From Telopea speciosissima (taxonomy: Eukaryota > Streptophyta > Magnoliopsida > Proteales > Proteaceae): a stretch of DNA of 64,000 nucleotides. The stretch's first letter is position 1. The number at the start of each line of letters is the position of its first letter. The stretch is from the NCBI RefSeq assembly GCF_018873765.1, contig NC_057918.1, forward strand, positions 8,440,862 to 8,504,861, in the 5' to 3' direction. The notes under the pieces were generated by a model. The model did no database searches. It worked only from the letters and a program-made list of their open reading frames with translations, and was not told the origin of the DNA. This document shows positions 24,507 through 34,046 of this stretch, piece after piece. A program made the translations under genes and the position numbers.

Positions 24507-24810
24507 GATGCAGGATGCCATTTTATGCATTTAGATGGGTAGAAGAAGAGTGATGGCTGGGTAGTGACAGCACTTGGTGTAGAGGTTTTTTTGCCATCAT
24601 GGATTGCTCCCTAGCATGATCTTAGGGGGGGTTGGAATTCTTTGCCAAGAATCAAGCATTAAGTTGTCTATTAACGTTAACTTGATGTTTACTCAAATCT
24701 GATGATTGGTAGAGATTTCCCAACGCAGTTTTAGTTATGGGTATTTTGAGGAAGGGATAGGGGGTTTTTTTTTTTTTTTTTTTTTTTTGGGGGGGTGGGG
24801 GAGGGGGGGA
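24507..24810 (+). other. 3'UTR and flank of the TPS gene
   Basis: Follows the TGA. Includes a long T/G homopolymer junction at about 24763-24810 which abuts the tandem duplication. The 3'UTR probably ends within or just before this block. Confidence 0.5.
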
Positions 24811-25408
24811 CATATTACTAAATGTTGGGGAGCGGATAGCAATTTGAATTAGCATTGTTAATGTTCATAGTTAGTATTCTAGTATGAGGGCACCATTGAT
24901 TTGTATAGCTATAGAATTTTCTCATTTCTACCAAAAAAAAAGAATCTCTCATTTTTTAACTTTATATGCTAGAAGTCTTAAGGAACTGAATCGCATCTTT
25001 AAAAAGAAAAAATTCCTTTTGGGAATGTGAATGTGATGAATGTGAGACGAGATTGTAAGACTCATGGTTCGTAATCTTGGATCGGATCAGCCGGATTGGA
25101 TTGGGGGGGGGGGGCATATTACTAAATGTTGGGGAGCGGATAGCAATTTGAAGTAGAATTGTTAATGTTCATAGTTAGTATTCTACTATGAGGGCACCAT
25201 TGATTTGTATAGCTATAGAATTCTCTCATTTCTACCAAAAAAAAAGAATCTCTCATTTTTTAACTTTATATGCTAGAAGTCTTAAGGAACTAAATCATCT
25301 TTAAAAAGAAAAAATTCCTTTTGGGAATGTGAATGTGATGAATGTGAGACGAGATTGTAAGACTAATGGTTCGTAATCTTGGATCGGATCAGCCAGATTG
25401 GATTGGTA
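24811..25408. repeat. Tandem direct duplication, period 304 bp
   Basis: Copy 1 starts CATATTACTAAATGTTGGGG at 24811 and copy 2 at 25115. Both run through to AATCTTGGATCGGATCAGCC, after which copy 2 continues into unique sequence. Identity is very high, with only a few substitutions and a small indel near 25288, so the event is recent. The junction lies in a G run. Both copies contain the same micro-insertion. Confidence 0.9.
24913..24954 (+). mobile_element. Micro-insertion of a LINE tail (13 bp), copied again in the tandem duplication
   Basis: CTACC followed by a short A run (24928-24940) sits between AGAATTTTCTCATTT and AGAATCTCTCATTTT. The flanks are near-identical and read as a target duplication of about 14-15 bp. 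The second copy of the 304-bp duplication (about 25216-25258) preserves the same arrangement with an even better match (AGAATTCTCTCATTT). CTACC plus poly(A) is also the end of the full LINE at 44220. Confidence 0.65.
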
Positions 25409-28400
25409 TCGGCCATGACTGATCCTGAGATTAGATTGATTTGTCAAGGTATTCCTGGACCGGTCAACTCAGTTGGATCTGTCAATCCGATCTGATACTT
25501 GCCATTTTTGGGGGTTTTTTTTACCGAAATTTTGGGGGGTTTGACCTTATTTTAAAATTTTTATTGATCAATACTGATTTTTAATATTTTATTAATATTT
25601 TTTATCAATCCAAATCCGATCCAGAAAAACCTGAATTTTGATCATTTTTTACCGATCTAAGAAAGTTAGATCGATCTGAATTGATACTGGATCAGCATCG
25701 GCCGTGACCGATCCCAAGTCTGATACACTTGTGGTCGTATTTATTTGTTATAGGCCTATGACACAGTTCGCCTATTAAAAATGGGGAATGTTTCACTTAC
25801 TTTTCTAGCATTTCCTTCGTCATCAGAATTATTTTTTTATTTGAAAAAAAAATAGAAGTGAATTGAGTGGTTTGTCTGCTGTCTCTTCTCTCCCAAAAGG
25901 GGCAGAGATGTTATTTCTTGGGGGGAGAAGAAGATAGCTACGCTCCACGATAAAGAACATCATTCCTAACAAAAAATTCTTAATAGCCTCATAAATTTTG
26001 CCCATTTAATATATAACAAGGTAGATATATATTAATATATATCTAGCCATAAAGGGTGTTGGGGGAGTCCGGATCCAATTTTGGAGGGGGAGGGGGAAGA
26101 AATCAGTCCTGGAATCGGACTGATTCCAGTTGAATAGGTTAGAAATCGGCCAATACATGCCCTAGCCCTAGTTTTCGTACAAGGATCGTCCTCGGTCAAC
26201 TGATCCTGATTCTTGAAACATTGTTGCCAAGGATTTAAAAATCAGTCTGGCCGATCCTGGTTCTGGTTGATTTGAATGAAAATTGAACGAGGCCAATCCA
26301 ATTTTGGCCCAGGTTGATTCTATATGAAAACTAGGTTAAAGTGTTTTTAAGCTAGACCGATTCTGAGTTCTAAACACTGGCTGGGAGGACGGGAAGAAAA
26401 AAAGAAGAATTTTTCCCCAAACTTTATTAACTGCAGTGAATTATGATTATGTTATCTATTACCATAAAAAGTCAAATCTTTTTTTTTTTATTAAAATAAA
26501 ATTATTATTATTATAAAAAAAATTAAGGAGAATTTTCTACCCAAATAATGTTGGGATTTGCAATAAAGAATGAAGAGAGGTATTTGTAAGTACCGAGTTT
26601 CATATAATTTTAAAATGGAAGCACCCTTAAGTAATACATGTGCTCCACCTACCGAGTAAACGAGGAACGAACAAACATGAAACTGTCTAAATAAAAGAAT
26701 ATGTTATCTATTATAACACGAGGAACCAATCTGATGAAGATGAAGTGCTTCTTCAAGATTCCTAGCCATAAATAAAGTAACATTTCCTCTGGTTTTAGAA
26801 TCTCATTAAATTCTCTCATACACAACCATGGTCCAAACATAGTGTGTCCCAGCTGGGAAATTATTCTACAGAAAATGTAGCTTCGGTCCCCCCCATGGGT
26901 TTGCTAGGCTGGTTTATTACGATGTGTTTCGGTCACGGGGTCTCAGGTTTGAATCCCCACGAATGAAGCATTACACGGGGTGAGGAGGCTTCGAATAACC
27001 GGGGTCGATAGATGCCATTCCAACAAACACTCAGAGGTTGAACACGAGGCCATCAAGACTAGGTGACAAAGAAAAGGTCTAGCTAGACACTTAATAGTTT
27101 TGACATTCTAGATTCACAAGCCTTAAAAGTGAAGATTTTACTGGCCCCAATTTCTTCAATCACTACTTAATATACTTTCGCAAAAGGGTTAGGGGCTTAA
27201 CTTCAGTGACGGGTACTATTTTAGAAACAACAAGAAGGGCAAAACTCACAGGCATATGTGGAGGTACCTAAGGTTCCACGGGAGAAGAGCTAGCCATGGT
27301 CCTCAGATTAAGGGCGAGGTGAACCTCACTAGGAGATTCAAGTTGGATCAAGAACAGTTTATCCCTGAGTAGATGGGCATTTAGTTTTTGCCGGAGCCCC
27401 TATGCAACAGAGAGGGAGTTCGAAACAAGGAGGCGAAGACTTGTTTCGTGGCGAAGAGCTTCCCAACAAGAACAAGATCCTAGTTGATGGAGCCATATTT
27501 GAAGTCACCCTTGTCTATTTTAGATCGAAATCATCAGTTTCAAAGGTAGAATCAAAGAGATCCTCCTTAAAGAAGTCACAGGAATCAAGAGAGAGAGAGA
27601 GATCCATCATTGTAGATCACAAACCTGTAAAACCAAAGTATAAAGTAAGTTGTAGGCATGGTTATAAATCTCAATTTCTTAAGAAGTCGAGAGACGAAAC
27701 CCCTAACAGCCATAAGACTTTGTACTTAGTTTCGATCAGATTTCAACATGTTTTGACTTAATTTCGGATATTTCGCAAGTTTCAACTAAACGTACTTGAA
27801 CAATTATATAAATTCACTTATCCATCGAAACTTGATGAAACCAAACTCAAAATAGTATCGTACCAGATTTGACACTGATTTATGTCAAATATCATTTAAA
27901 TAAATTATTTGATTTATTTATGGTATTATTCATAAATATTAAATCCAATAACAACCCCCCCAATACTAAAGGTTTTTTCAAGTATAAAAATTTCATAAAT
28001 CTTATTGTGATAGAACATCACTCAAAAAAAGGGTAAAATAATTTTTGTTTTATGTCTAAAAATTTAATTTCATTCAAAGAAATTTTAAACGGATAATTTC
28101 CTAGATCTACTAATTTAAAAAAGCAATTACAAAACTAGTAGATGTAAAACAAAGTCAACCCTACTTGTTTTGTAATTCATTTTCTTATCTTGTAGATCCA
28201 AACAATTTTTTTATTTCAAAATATTATTGACGATTATACCCTTGGTCCATACCGTTTCATCAATATGAAATCGTCCAGTAATCGGTATTGTTCTCTGTTG
28301 ATTTTCATACAAATCGGTAGAATCTCCATACTATTACATCGATACAGGATCAACAAGGAATTGATATTGATACAGATCGGCTAATTCGATACCAATTCTT

Positions 28401-28866
28401 AGAATCATGATTTGAACATCTAACCCCAATAGGATTGTCAAATCCAACACTCCAACAATCCCTTAAAACAATATTTTATAATGGGAAAATCTTGGTGTAA
28501 CCAAGGTTGATTACAACAAGATTGTGATATTATTTTTTTGCCCCTTTTTTGTTCTCACAATTTATTTTAATCATGGATAAAAAAATATTTCAAAATAAGT
28601 TGAAAATGACTTTATCATTATGTCATTTTCAAAAGTTGTCATTATCCATATGAAATGACAAGATTACTCTTACATTAAATAACCTTTGAGAATAATGTGA
28701 GAGATTAAAAAAAATTAATAATGAGTTTACAACTTCTCAATTCACCTATTTAGTGATAAACAAGATGATTGCACCTCCAAAAAATGACAACAAGATGCAC
28801 CCTTTTGTAATTATCTTTACTTAAAGATTATATTTTGGAGCAACATGGATTGATGAGGTAGAAGAT
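25409..28866. other. Intergenic region between TPS and AOC
   Basis: Non-coding with degenerate repeats: GATCGG/TATCGGCC motifs at 25400-25740, 26080-26340 and 28240-28420, A/T homopolymers at 26470-26525, and a copy of the TTTCGGATATTTCGC repeat family at about 27640-28100. Open frames at 26649-26840 and 27402-27761 lack recognisable domains and were not called as genes. Confidence 0.5.
27640..28100. repeat. Copy of a dispersed AT-rich repeat family (also at 61400-61900)
   Basis: Shares ordered blocks with 61430-61880: ATTTCGCAAGTTTC, TATATAAATTCACTTATCC, GAAACTTGA-GAAAC, TTATTCATAAAT, CATAAATCTTA, and TGTCTAAAAATTTA near the end. Identity is moderate, so the copies are old. No coding capacity. 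Confidence 0.7.
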
Positions 28867-29144
28867 GGTCCAACTAGGGGTATAAATGAATAGTCAAAAT
28901 CTGTTTATGTATCCATGTCCGTATCCATTTAGCACTATTCGAATCCATCTGAAAGTTAAACAGATACAGATACGGATAGGCTATAGCTATCCGAATAGCT
29001 ATATTTACATGTAAATGGATAAAATAGTATCCCTGTCCGTATCCGTTTAACATTATTCGAATCCGTCTGAAAGCTAATCAGATACGAATGCGGATATAGC
29101 ACTAACCGAACCGAATCCGATCCATTTACATCCGTAGGTCCAAC
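28867..29144. mobile_element. hAT-like MITE, 262 bp, 8-bp target duplication
   Basis: Element 28875-29136 begins TAGGGGTATAAATGAATAG and ends CCATTTACATCCGTA, imperfect terminal inverted repeats. GGTCCAAC at 28867-28874 is repeated at 29137-29144. Eight-base duplications are typical of hAT elements. The interior is internally duplicated: a CCGTATCC-TTTA-CATTATTCGAATCC-TCTGAAAG block occurs at about 28918 and 29037. It lies about 600 bp upstream of the AOC start codon. Confidence 0.85.
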
Positions 29145-29241
29145 TAGGGTCACATTAACCCAAGCCAGCAGAATCAAATTGGGTTCAGACTCAAACCACC
29201 TCACCAAGTCGAACATTGTATCATTTCTATGTCTCATTCAC

Positions 29242-29247
29242 CACGTG
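29242..29247. promoter_or_regulatory. Distal G-box CACGTG upstream of AOC
   Basis: CACGTG in the context ACCACGTGCC, about 520 bp before the AOC start codon. G-boxes are bound by MYC2-type bHLH factors that drive jasmonate-biosynthesis genes. Function here is inferred. Confidence 0.45.
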
Positions 29248-29553
29248 CCCTTTCTCCAAGTGTGGCAATAACCCAAATCCAACATTCTCCTTGCTTCTAA
29301 ATTCTAACATGTGAAAAATTACCTCAGATTGTCCCTTTACTTTGTATGAAATCCCAATCTAACTCATGTTCTTGACCTCATAGAGTAACACAGAAAGACT
29401 TCGACTTCTTCTATTTTCTAAGTGGAAACTGGTCGGAAAGCAACCTAATTTAAAAAAAAAAAAAAAAAAAAAAACGTGTGAAATTATTTTCTCCGTTTAA
29501 TTTCTTTTTTATTTTTATATTTTATGCCTCTTGTTGCAGAATAAGACTATCCT

Positions 29554-29559
29554 CACGTG
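29554..29559. promoter_or_regulatory. Proximal G-box CACGTG in the AOC promoter
   Basis: CACGTG in TCACGTGCC, about 80 bp upstream of the TATA box at 29641. Position and sequence fit MYC2-type control of a jasmonate-synthesis gene. Confidence 0.55.
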
Positions 29560-29640
29560 CCAACCTGTCAAATGCCGCCCACGAGGGCACTACTGACACA
29601 GAATGACAGAACCCACCATTACCATCCATCTCTCATTCTC

Positions 29641-29647
29641 TATATAT
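29641..29647 (+). promoter_or_regulatory. TATA box of AOC
   Basis: TATATAT within CTCTATATATTCTC, about 115 bp before the start codon. It predicts transcription starting near 29670-29680, leaving a short pyrimidine-rich leader. Confidence 0.6.
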
Positions 29648-29760
29648 TCTCACTGGATTCGCATCTGATTCTGACCAGAGTTCTGTAATTTCATCGAATA
29701 TTTTCCTCTTCCATTTCCTTACTCTCTTTGGTTAGCCCTTTTTCTTGCTCCACCCCATCA

Positions 29761-30712
29761 ATGGCGTCTGCAAGATCATTTGCAGCTCCCAAGACCATAT
29801 CTTCTTCAGCAATTAGGGCACTTGATTCAAGATCATCTCTTTCCTATATTCAGACCCAGAAACCCTTAGGGTTTAAGACTTCCGACGACTCATCGTCAAG
29901 CCGGATTCTTAGATCTGTAAGTACCCACCAGAATCTCTCAACCCGGAGGAGCACAACCAAATCCTTCTTCGGCAAGAAGGAGAATCATAAACCAGATTCT
30001 TCTTGCACAACCAGACCCAGTAAGTATTTCTATTTTTGTAGATATATACTCTAAAAAATTGTTCTTTTTGAGTTGTAATGGCCTGATTGTATCATCTGCA
30101 GCAAAAGTTCAGGAGTTTTGTGTGTACGAGATCAACGAAAGAGACCGTGGAAGCCCTGCATACCTACGTCTGAGCCAGAAACAGGAGAACTCACTAGGCG
30201 ATCTCGTCCCTTTTACCAACAAGGCAAGTTCATGATTCTTTTGTTTAGGGAAAGAAAAGATGAGATTTATTTTTTACTCTGTTTCTGAGAAATTAGTATG
30301 ATTATTACAGGTGTATACAGGGGACTTGCAGAAGAGATTGGGGATAACAACTGGGTTGTGTGTGCTGATCCAACATGTACCAGAGAAGAAAGGAGATCGA
30401 TATGAAGCGATCTACAGCTTCTATTTTGGGGATTACGGGCACATATCAGTGCAAGGGGCGTATGTGACCTACGAAGACACATACCTTGCTGTGACGGGTG
30501 GATCAGGGGTGTTCGAAGGGGTTTATGGGCAGGTGAAGTTGCAGCAATTGATCTTCCCTTTCAAGCTGTTCTACACGTTTTATCTGAAAGGAATTCCTGA
30601 TTTGCCAGCTGAGCTATTGACAAATCCAGTTCCTCCATCCCCTACTGTTGAACCTTCATCTGCTGCCAAGGCTGTTGAGCCACATGCCACCATTCCCAAC
30701 TTTACCAACTAA
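29761..30712 (+). CDS. AOC: Allene oxide cyclase, chloroplast precursor
   Basis: Converts the unstable allene oxide 12,13-EOT into cis-(+)-OPDA, the stereochemistry-setting step of jasmonic acid synthesis in the plastid. CDS join(29761..30019, 30102..30223, 30311..30712), 260 residues. The first 85 or so residues are Ser/Thr/Arg-rich with few acids, a typical transit peptide. The beta-barrel starts at [18 protein letters not shown] (about 88) and continues with [80 protein letters not shown], and a C-terminal IPNFTN. The second intron has a GC donor (AAG-GCAAGT at 30224). No in-frame GT alternative lies close by. Start chosen at the first ATG after the TATA box. Intact. Confidence 0.97.
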
Positions 30713-31045
30713 AGTTCTAATCCTTCAAGAGCTTAATCATATATGGTCATTGGACTCTCTTTTAGGTTTTTTTTTTTACATTTTTTTCTATTTTCCATTG
30801 TTTACCTATCTTTTTCTCTGTTTGTATCGATTTCTTTAATGTGCAAAATAAGAGAAGATTAGCTGTTTTGGACCAAAAGAAGATCATACGACTGGAAAAA
30901 AAATCTCTCCAATTCCCTAAAAGTGCAGTTCCGGGTTGAGAGATCAACACACATTCAACAGCGCTGAGCTAGAAAAGAAAGAAAGAAAAAACTCACTCAA
31001 TCAATCTGGAACCATTGGATGTAACCCCTTCCAGGTGTTGACTGA
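30713..31045 (+). other. 3'UTR and flank of AOC
   Basis: T-rich sequence after the TAA, with TTCTTTAATGTGCAAAATAAGAG near 30832, a plausible polyadenylation region. No other gene was found before the MITE at 31054. Confidence 0.5.
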
Positions 31046-31452
31046 CCTCTCAATGGGGACGTAAACGGATCGGATGTGATCGGAGTCGGATATTTTTTGG
31101 CCAAGTACGAATATCTCTAAACAGATTCGGGTTTTTGACCATTCGTTTACATCTCTGTCTTGTGTAACCCAGACCTTCCTCCCCCTAGTGGATACAATTC
31201 ACTCTCAATCCATATCTTTTAGATCATGATTCTCTTTTCATCATATTCTAGAACTTGTTGAAGCTTCAAAAACCTTCAAAATTATTATTTATTTAATTTT
31301 TTATTATTAAGTATTTAGATTTTTTTTTGAACGAGTTTTAATCGGAGTATTCGAATTATTTTTTGGATATCTCTAAATGAATACGGATGTCCCTAAACGG
31401 ATATGGATGCGGATTTGGATTTCGGTTATACATTTACATCCTTACCTCTCAA
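31046..31452. mobile_element. hAT-like MITE, 391 bp, 8-bp target duplication
   Basis: Element 31054-31444 runs from TGGGGACGTAAACGGATCGG to CATTTACATCCTTA. CCTCTCAA at 31046-31053 recurs at 31445-31452. Same family as 54523-54927 (shared CCAGACCTTCCTCCCC / CGAACCTTCCTCCCC and ATATTCTAGAAC words inside). Confidence 0.88.
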
Positions 31453-31947
31453 CCCCAAATTATACTACACTCGGCGATCAAGGAATTGGAGAGTACTTTA
31501 ATCAACCCACAGCATGGTACGCAGATTGTATATTTGATATAGAAATCATGGATTAAGGTATCGATATTGTTGGATTAGCTGTGTCAATTTGGATCGGTAT
31601 TGGGTATAACGGATACCAATGTGGTACCAATACTTAGAATGATATTGGTAAAAAAAAGATGATGTTTTTGAAATTTTAAAAAATAGTGAAGCATTATACT
31701 TCATTAAGCATAGTGACAAAAAGAGAACCTCAAAAATTAATTATAAAACAACTATGATTTTTTCTTAAAACTTACTTATTTTATAATTAATTTTTGGTCA
31801 AGAGATGGGCATGTCGGCGCGCTTAATTGCATGCAGGTGGCTAGACCAATGAGGGGCACAGGCATGAGAGGGGTTATGGGTCTTTTCCATGGGATTGGGG
31901 AGAGAGACAGACACAGATTAGTCTAGCAGCACTACTGTCTCTTTCCT
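31453..31947. other. Non-coding spacer
   Basis: AT-rich, with TATCGATATTG / GGTATTGGGTATAACGG words of a degenerate dispersed repeat at about 31555-31640. Nothing else recognised. Confidence 0.4.
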
Positions 31948-32876
31948 TAATTTTTTGGGAAAATTACATGTAACTCTCCTATACTTTGCCCTAATTACAC
32001 GTTCCTCCCCTTGATTTTCCCACCTTATATATAATTCCCCTGTAATTTTTGAAAAAATACTAAGTCCTCCTCTGCCGTTAGCATCTGTCTGTTAAGTGCT
32101 GATGTGGCATAGTTAGATTTTTTATAATGCCCAAACTAACCCTTGGTCATTGGGAGATGACCCTTTTACCCTTCCTCTTCTTCCTCATCTTCTTGCAACT
32201 TCGTCCCAACCATGCTCCAACAACCTTCGATTTTGACATTGAATCAAACCTTTCTGAACCCAACAATACCATTCTTCTTCTTCATGCTGCAATCCCACCC
32301 GCCCCCACCCACCTCATCATGGATAAATTCATATTTTTATTACCCTTCTTCCATTTCATCTTGCTTTCTAGGGTTTGTTAAGAATCGTTCTAACTGGTCC
32401 TTGAATTCCTGTGAATTCAATTAACAGGTGTTGAAGACGATAATGTTCGCTAGGGCTTGCAACACAGGTTTTCAAGTTCATGACTCCTTGAGAGGCAAGT
32501 ATCACGTTCAATCCAACTGGAATTAATGAGATCAAATTAGCAACGAAATTTCTGCAAATTCTAAATTTCTATCAATACCCATCAGTCAAATTTCTTAGAA
32601 TAAGAAGGTTATCGAGCTAGCAATTTGGATGATGAAAAACAACAAAGCAACGATTTGTACTTTTAGGGCTCTTGGGATGGAGGGGGAGCTTGAGATTGCG
32701 AGAGAGACGATAATAAAGATGGAAAAAGCTATAACATTTTCTCAGAAACAGTTGGACTAAGCAGGCACACTGAAATCACAGGCAACGGCTCTTTTTTCTT
32801 TTTCATTGTGGGGGTGGGAGGAATGGGACGGGAATTGGGAATTGTAACCAACACCTAAGGCATATCCAAAGATTAC

Positions 32877-33246
32877 CTTCAGATCTCCATCATGAACATC
32901 GCGTGCTGAGACAGCTTTTCTCCTCAGCCTTCCATTGTTCAACTCAATTTTTTCTTCAAAATCACAATTTGGAGTAGGTTGCCGCTCTTTATCTCCATCT
33001 TCTTCCCACTCATCGTCACCTTCTTCATCAGAATCATCATCCTCATTTTCTGCAACTACATGTTTTTCCCCTGACTTATCTTGCTCTGAAGAAACAGATT
33101 TACTGTCAGTATCAATTGTTCCATCTTCCCCTGATTCAGCTTTCTCAGAAGCAAATGAGCCATCCATATGCACCATATCCTCAACACAATCTTCAGAATA
33201 AGATGCTCTTGCATCACCCTTATCTTCTGCTGAAACAGGAGGTTTC
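32877..33246 (-). pseudogene. Captured exon of an unidentified acidic host protein
   Basis: A 370-base open stretch on the minus strand is bounded by an intact acceptor (TTTTTTGGTAG before 33246) and donor (GATCTGAAG-GTAATC after 32877). It reads 123 codons without a stop: an acidic, Ser/Glu/Asp-rich segment (blocks such as ENEDDDSDEEGDDEWEEDGD) followed by a basic RLRRKAVSARDVHDGDLK end. I do not recognise the parent gene. With splice sites but no start, no recognisable neighbouring exons and its location inside a Mutator-like element, it is read as a transduplicated exon. Whether it is transcribed is unknown. Confidence 0.8.
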
Positions 33247-33723
33247 CTACCAAAAAAGTGTAATGAAGCTCTTTTCTAATTTTTCATCAACTGAATATTT
33301 CGTGTTCTGAAGTGACTTCACCAATACTTCACCTACATCACGGTCTTTTCCTGAGAACATAATATTTTTCTCTCAATTCTGTTTTATTAAGCCTGAAACC
33401 TTCTCCAATTATCTCTATTTAACCCTCATAGATCCAACCCTTAGAACCCAACTCCTACCCTGAATTCACACCCCTTCTACCATCCAGCTCTGTTCTGGCT
33501 ACATGTTATCTTCAGTCCAATCGCACCGCTCTGTAAACAAGAGAATTTCCCCAGATTTTGTCCATTGGTTCGCCCTCAAACAGATGAATCAACCCCTGTT
33601 ACAACCAATTATAAACCCTAGTTTGTGAGAAAGTTTGGTGACTGGTCCTCTGGACCCTCTTTCCAGCATGTGTGAGATAAACAATTTTTTGCAGGGGACC
33701 TCTAGTGTTACCGTATAAGAGTC

Positions 33724-33830
33724 CGAGGAGGAGGAGGCGGCGACAGTGGTGGCGGTGGAGGAGGAGGCAGCGGCTGTAGTGATGGTGGTGGTGGTGGTGG
33801 TGATGGCGCCGGTGGAGGAGGAAAGAAATG
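33724..33830. repeat. GAG/GGT-rich low-complexity block
   Basis: Imperfect trinucleotide repeats (GAGGAGGAGG, GGTGGTGGTGG) inside the Mutator-like element. It could encode polyglycine or polyglutamate in one frame but has no flanking gene structure. Confidence 0.75.
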
Positions 33831-34046
33831 GGTGTTTTAAGGTTGAAATGATGAAAAGGGTATCATTGTAATTCTATTTGTGGTGTTTTAGAACAAAGAT
33901 AATATTGTCTTTTCAAACTATTAACTAACAGCATCTTAACACCGTTAGTCATAAGGGGTTAAAACGTAAGATGGGAAAATCAAGGGGAGGAATGTGTAAT
34001 TAGGCTAAAGTACAGGTGAGGTATATATAATTTTTCCTAATTTTTT

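Larger units (their letters stand above)
31948..34046. mobile_element. Mutator-like (Pack-MULE-type) element with 9-bp target duplication
   Basis: Element 31957-34037 (2,081 bp). The left end GGGAAAATTACATGTAACTC and the right end, read in reverse, GGAAAAATTATATATACCTC match over roughly 80-90 bp. Both contain CCTAATTACACNTTCCTCCCC and CTTGATTTTCCCA. The 9-bp word TAATTTTTT lies immediately outside each end (31948-31956 and 34038-34046). Long terminal inverted repeats plus a 9-bp duplication are the signature of Mutator-like elements. No transposase is present. Instead it carries a host-gene exon (32877-33246, minus) and a GAG/GGT-rich low-complexity block, so it fits the Pack-MULE class of gene-capturing elements. 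Confidence 0.88.

Noticed and set aside
26880-27030. GGTCACGGGGTCTCAGGTTTGAATCCC as a tRNA gene or SINE
   Set aside because: Contains a B-box-like word but no cloverleaf or convincing A box, and no match to the Au-like copies in this window.
27402-27761. 119-codon open frame, basic and Ser-rich
   Set aside because: No domain or homologue recognised, and its 3' end runs into a dispersed repeat copy.
33116-33310. Plus-strand open frames overlapping the captured exon
   Set aside because: They are antisense shadows of the acidic minus-strand exon, which alone has matching splice sites.
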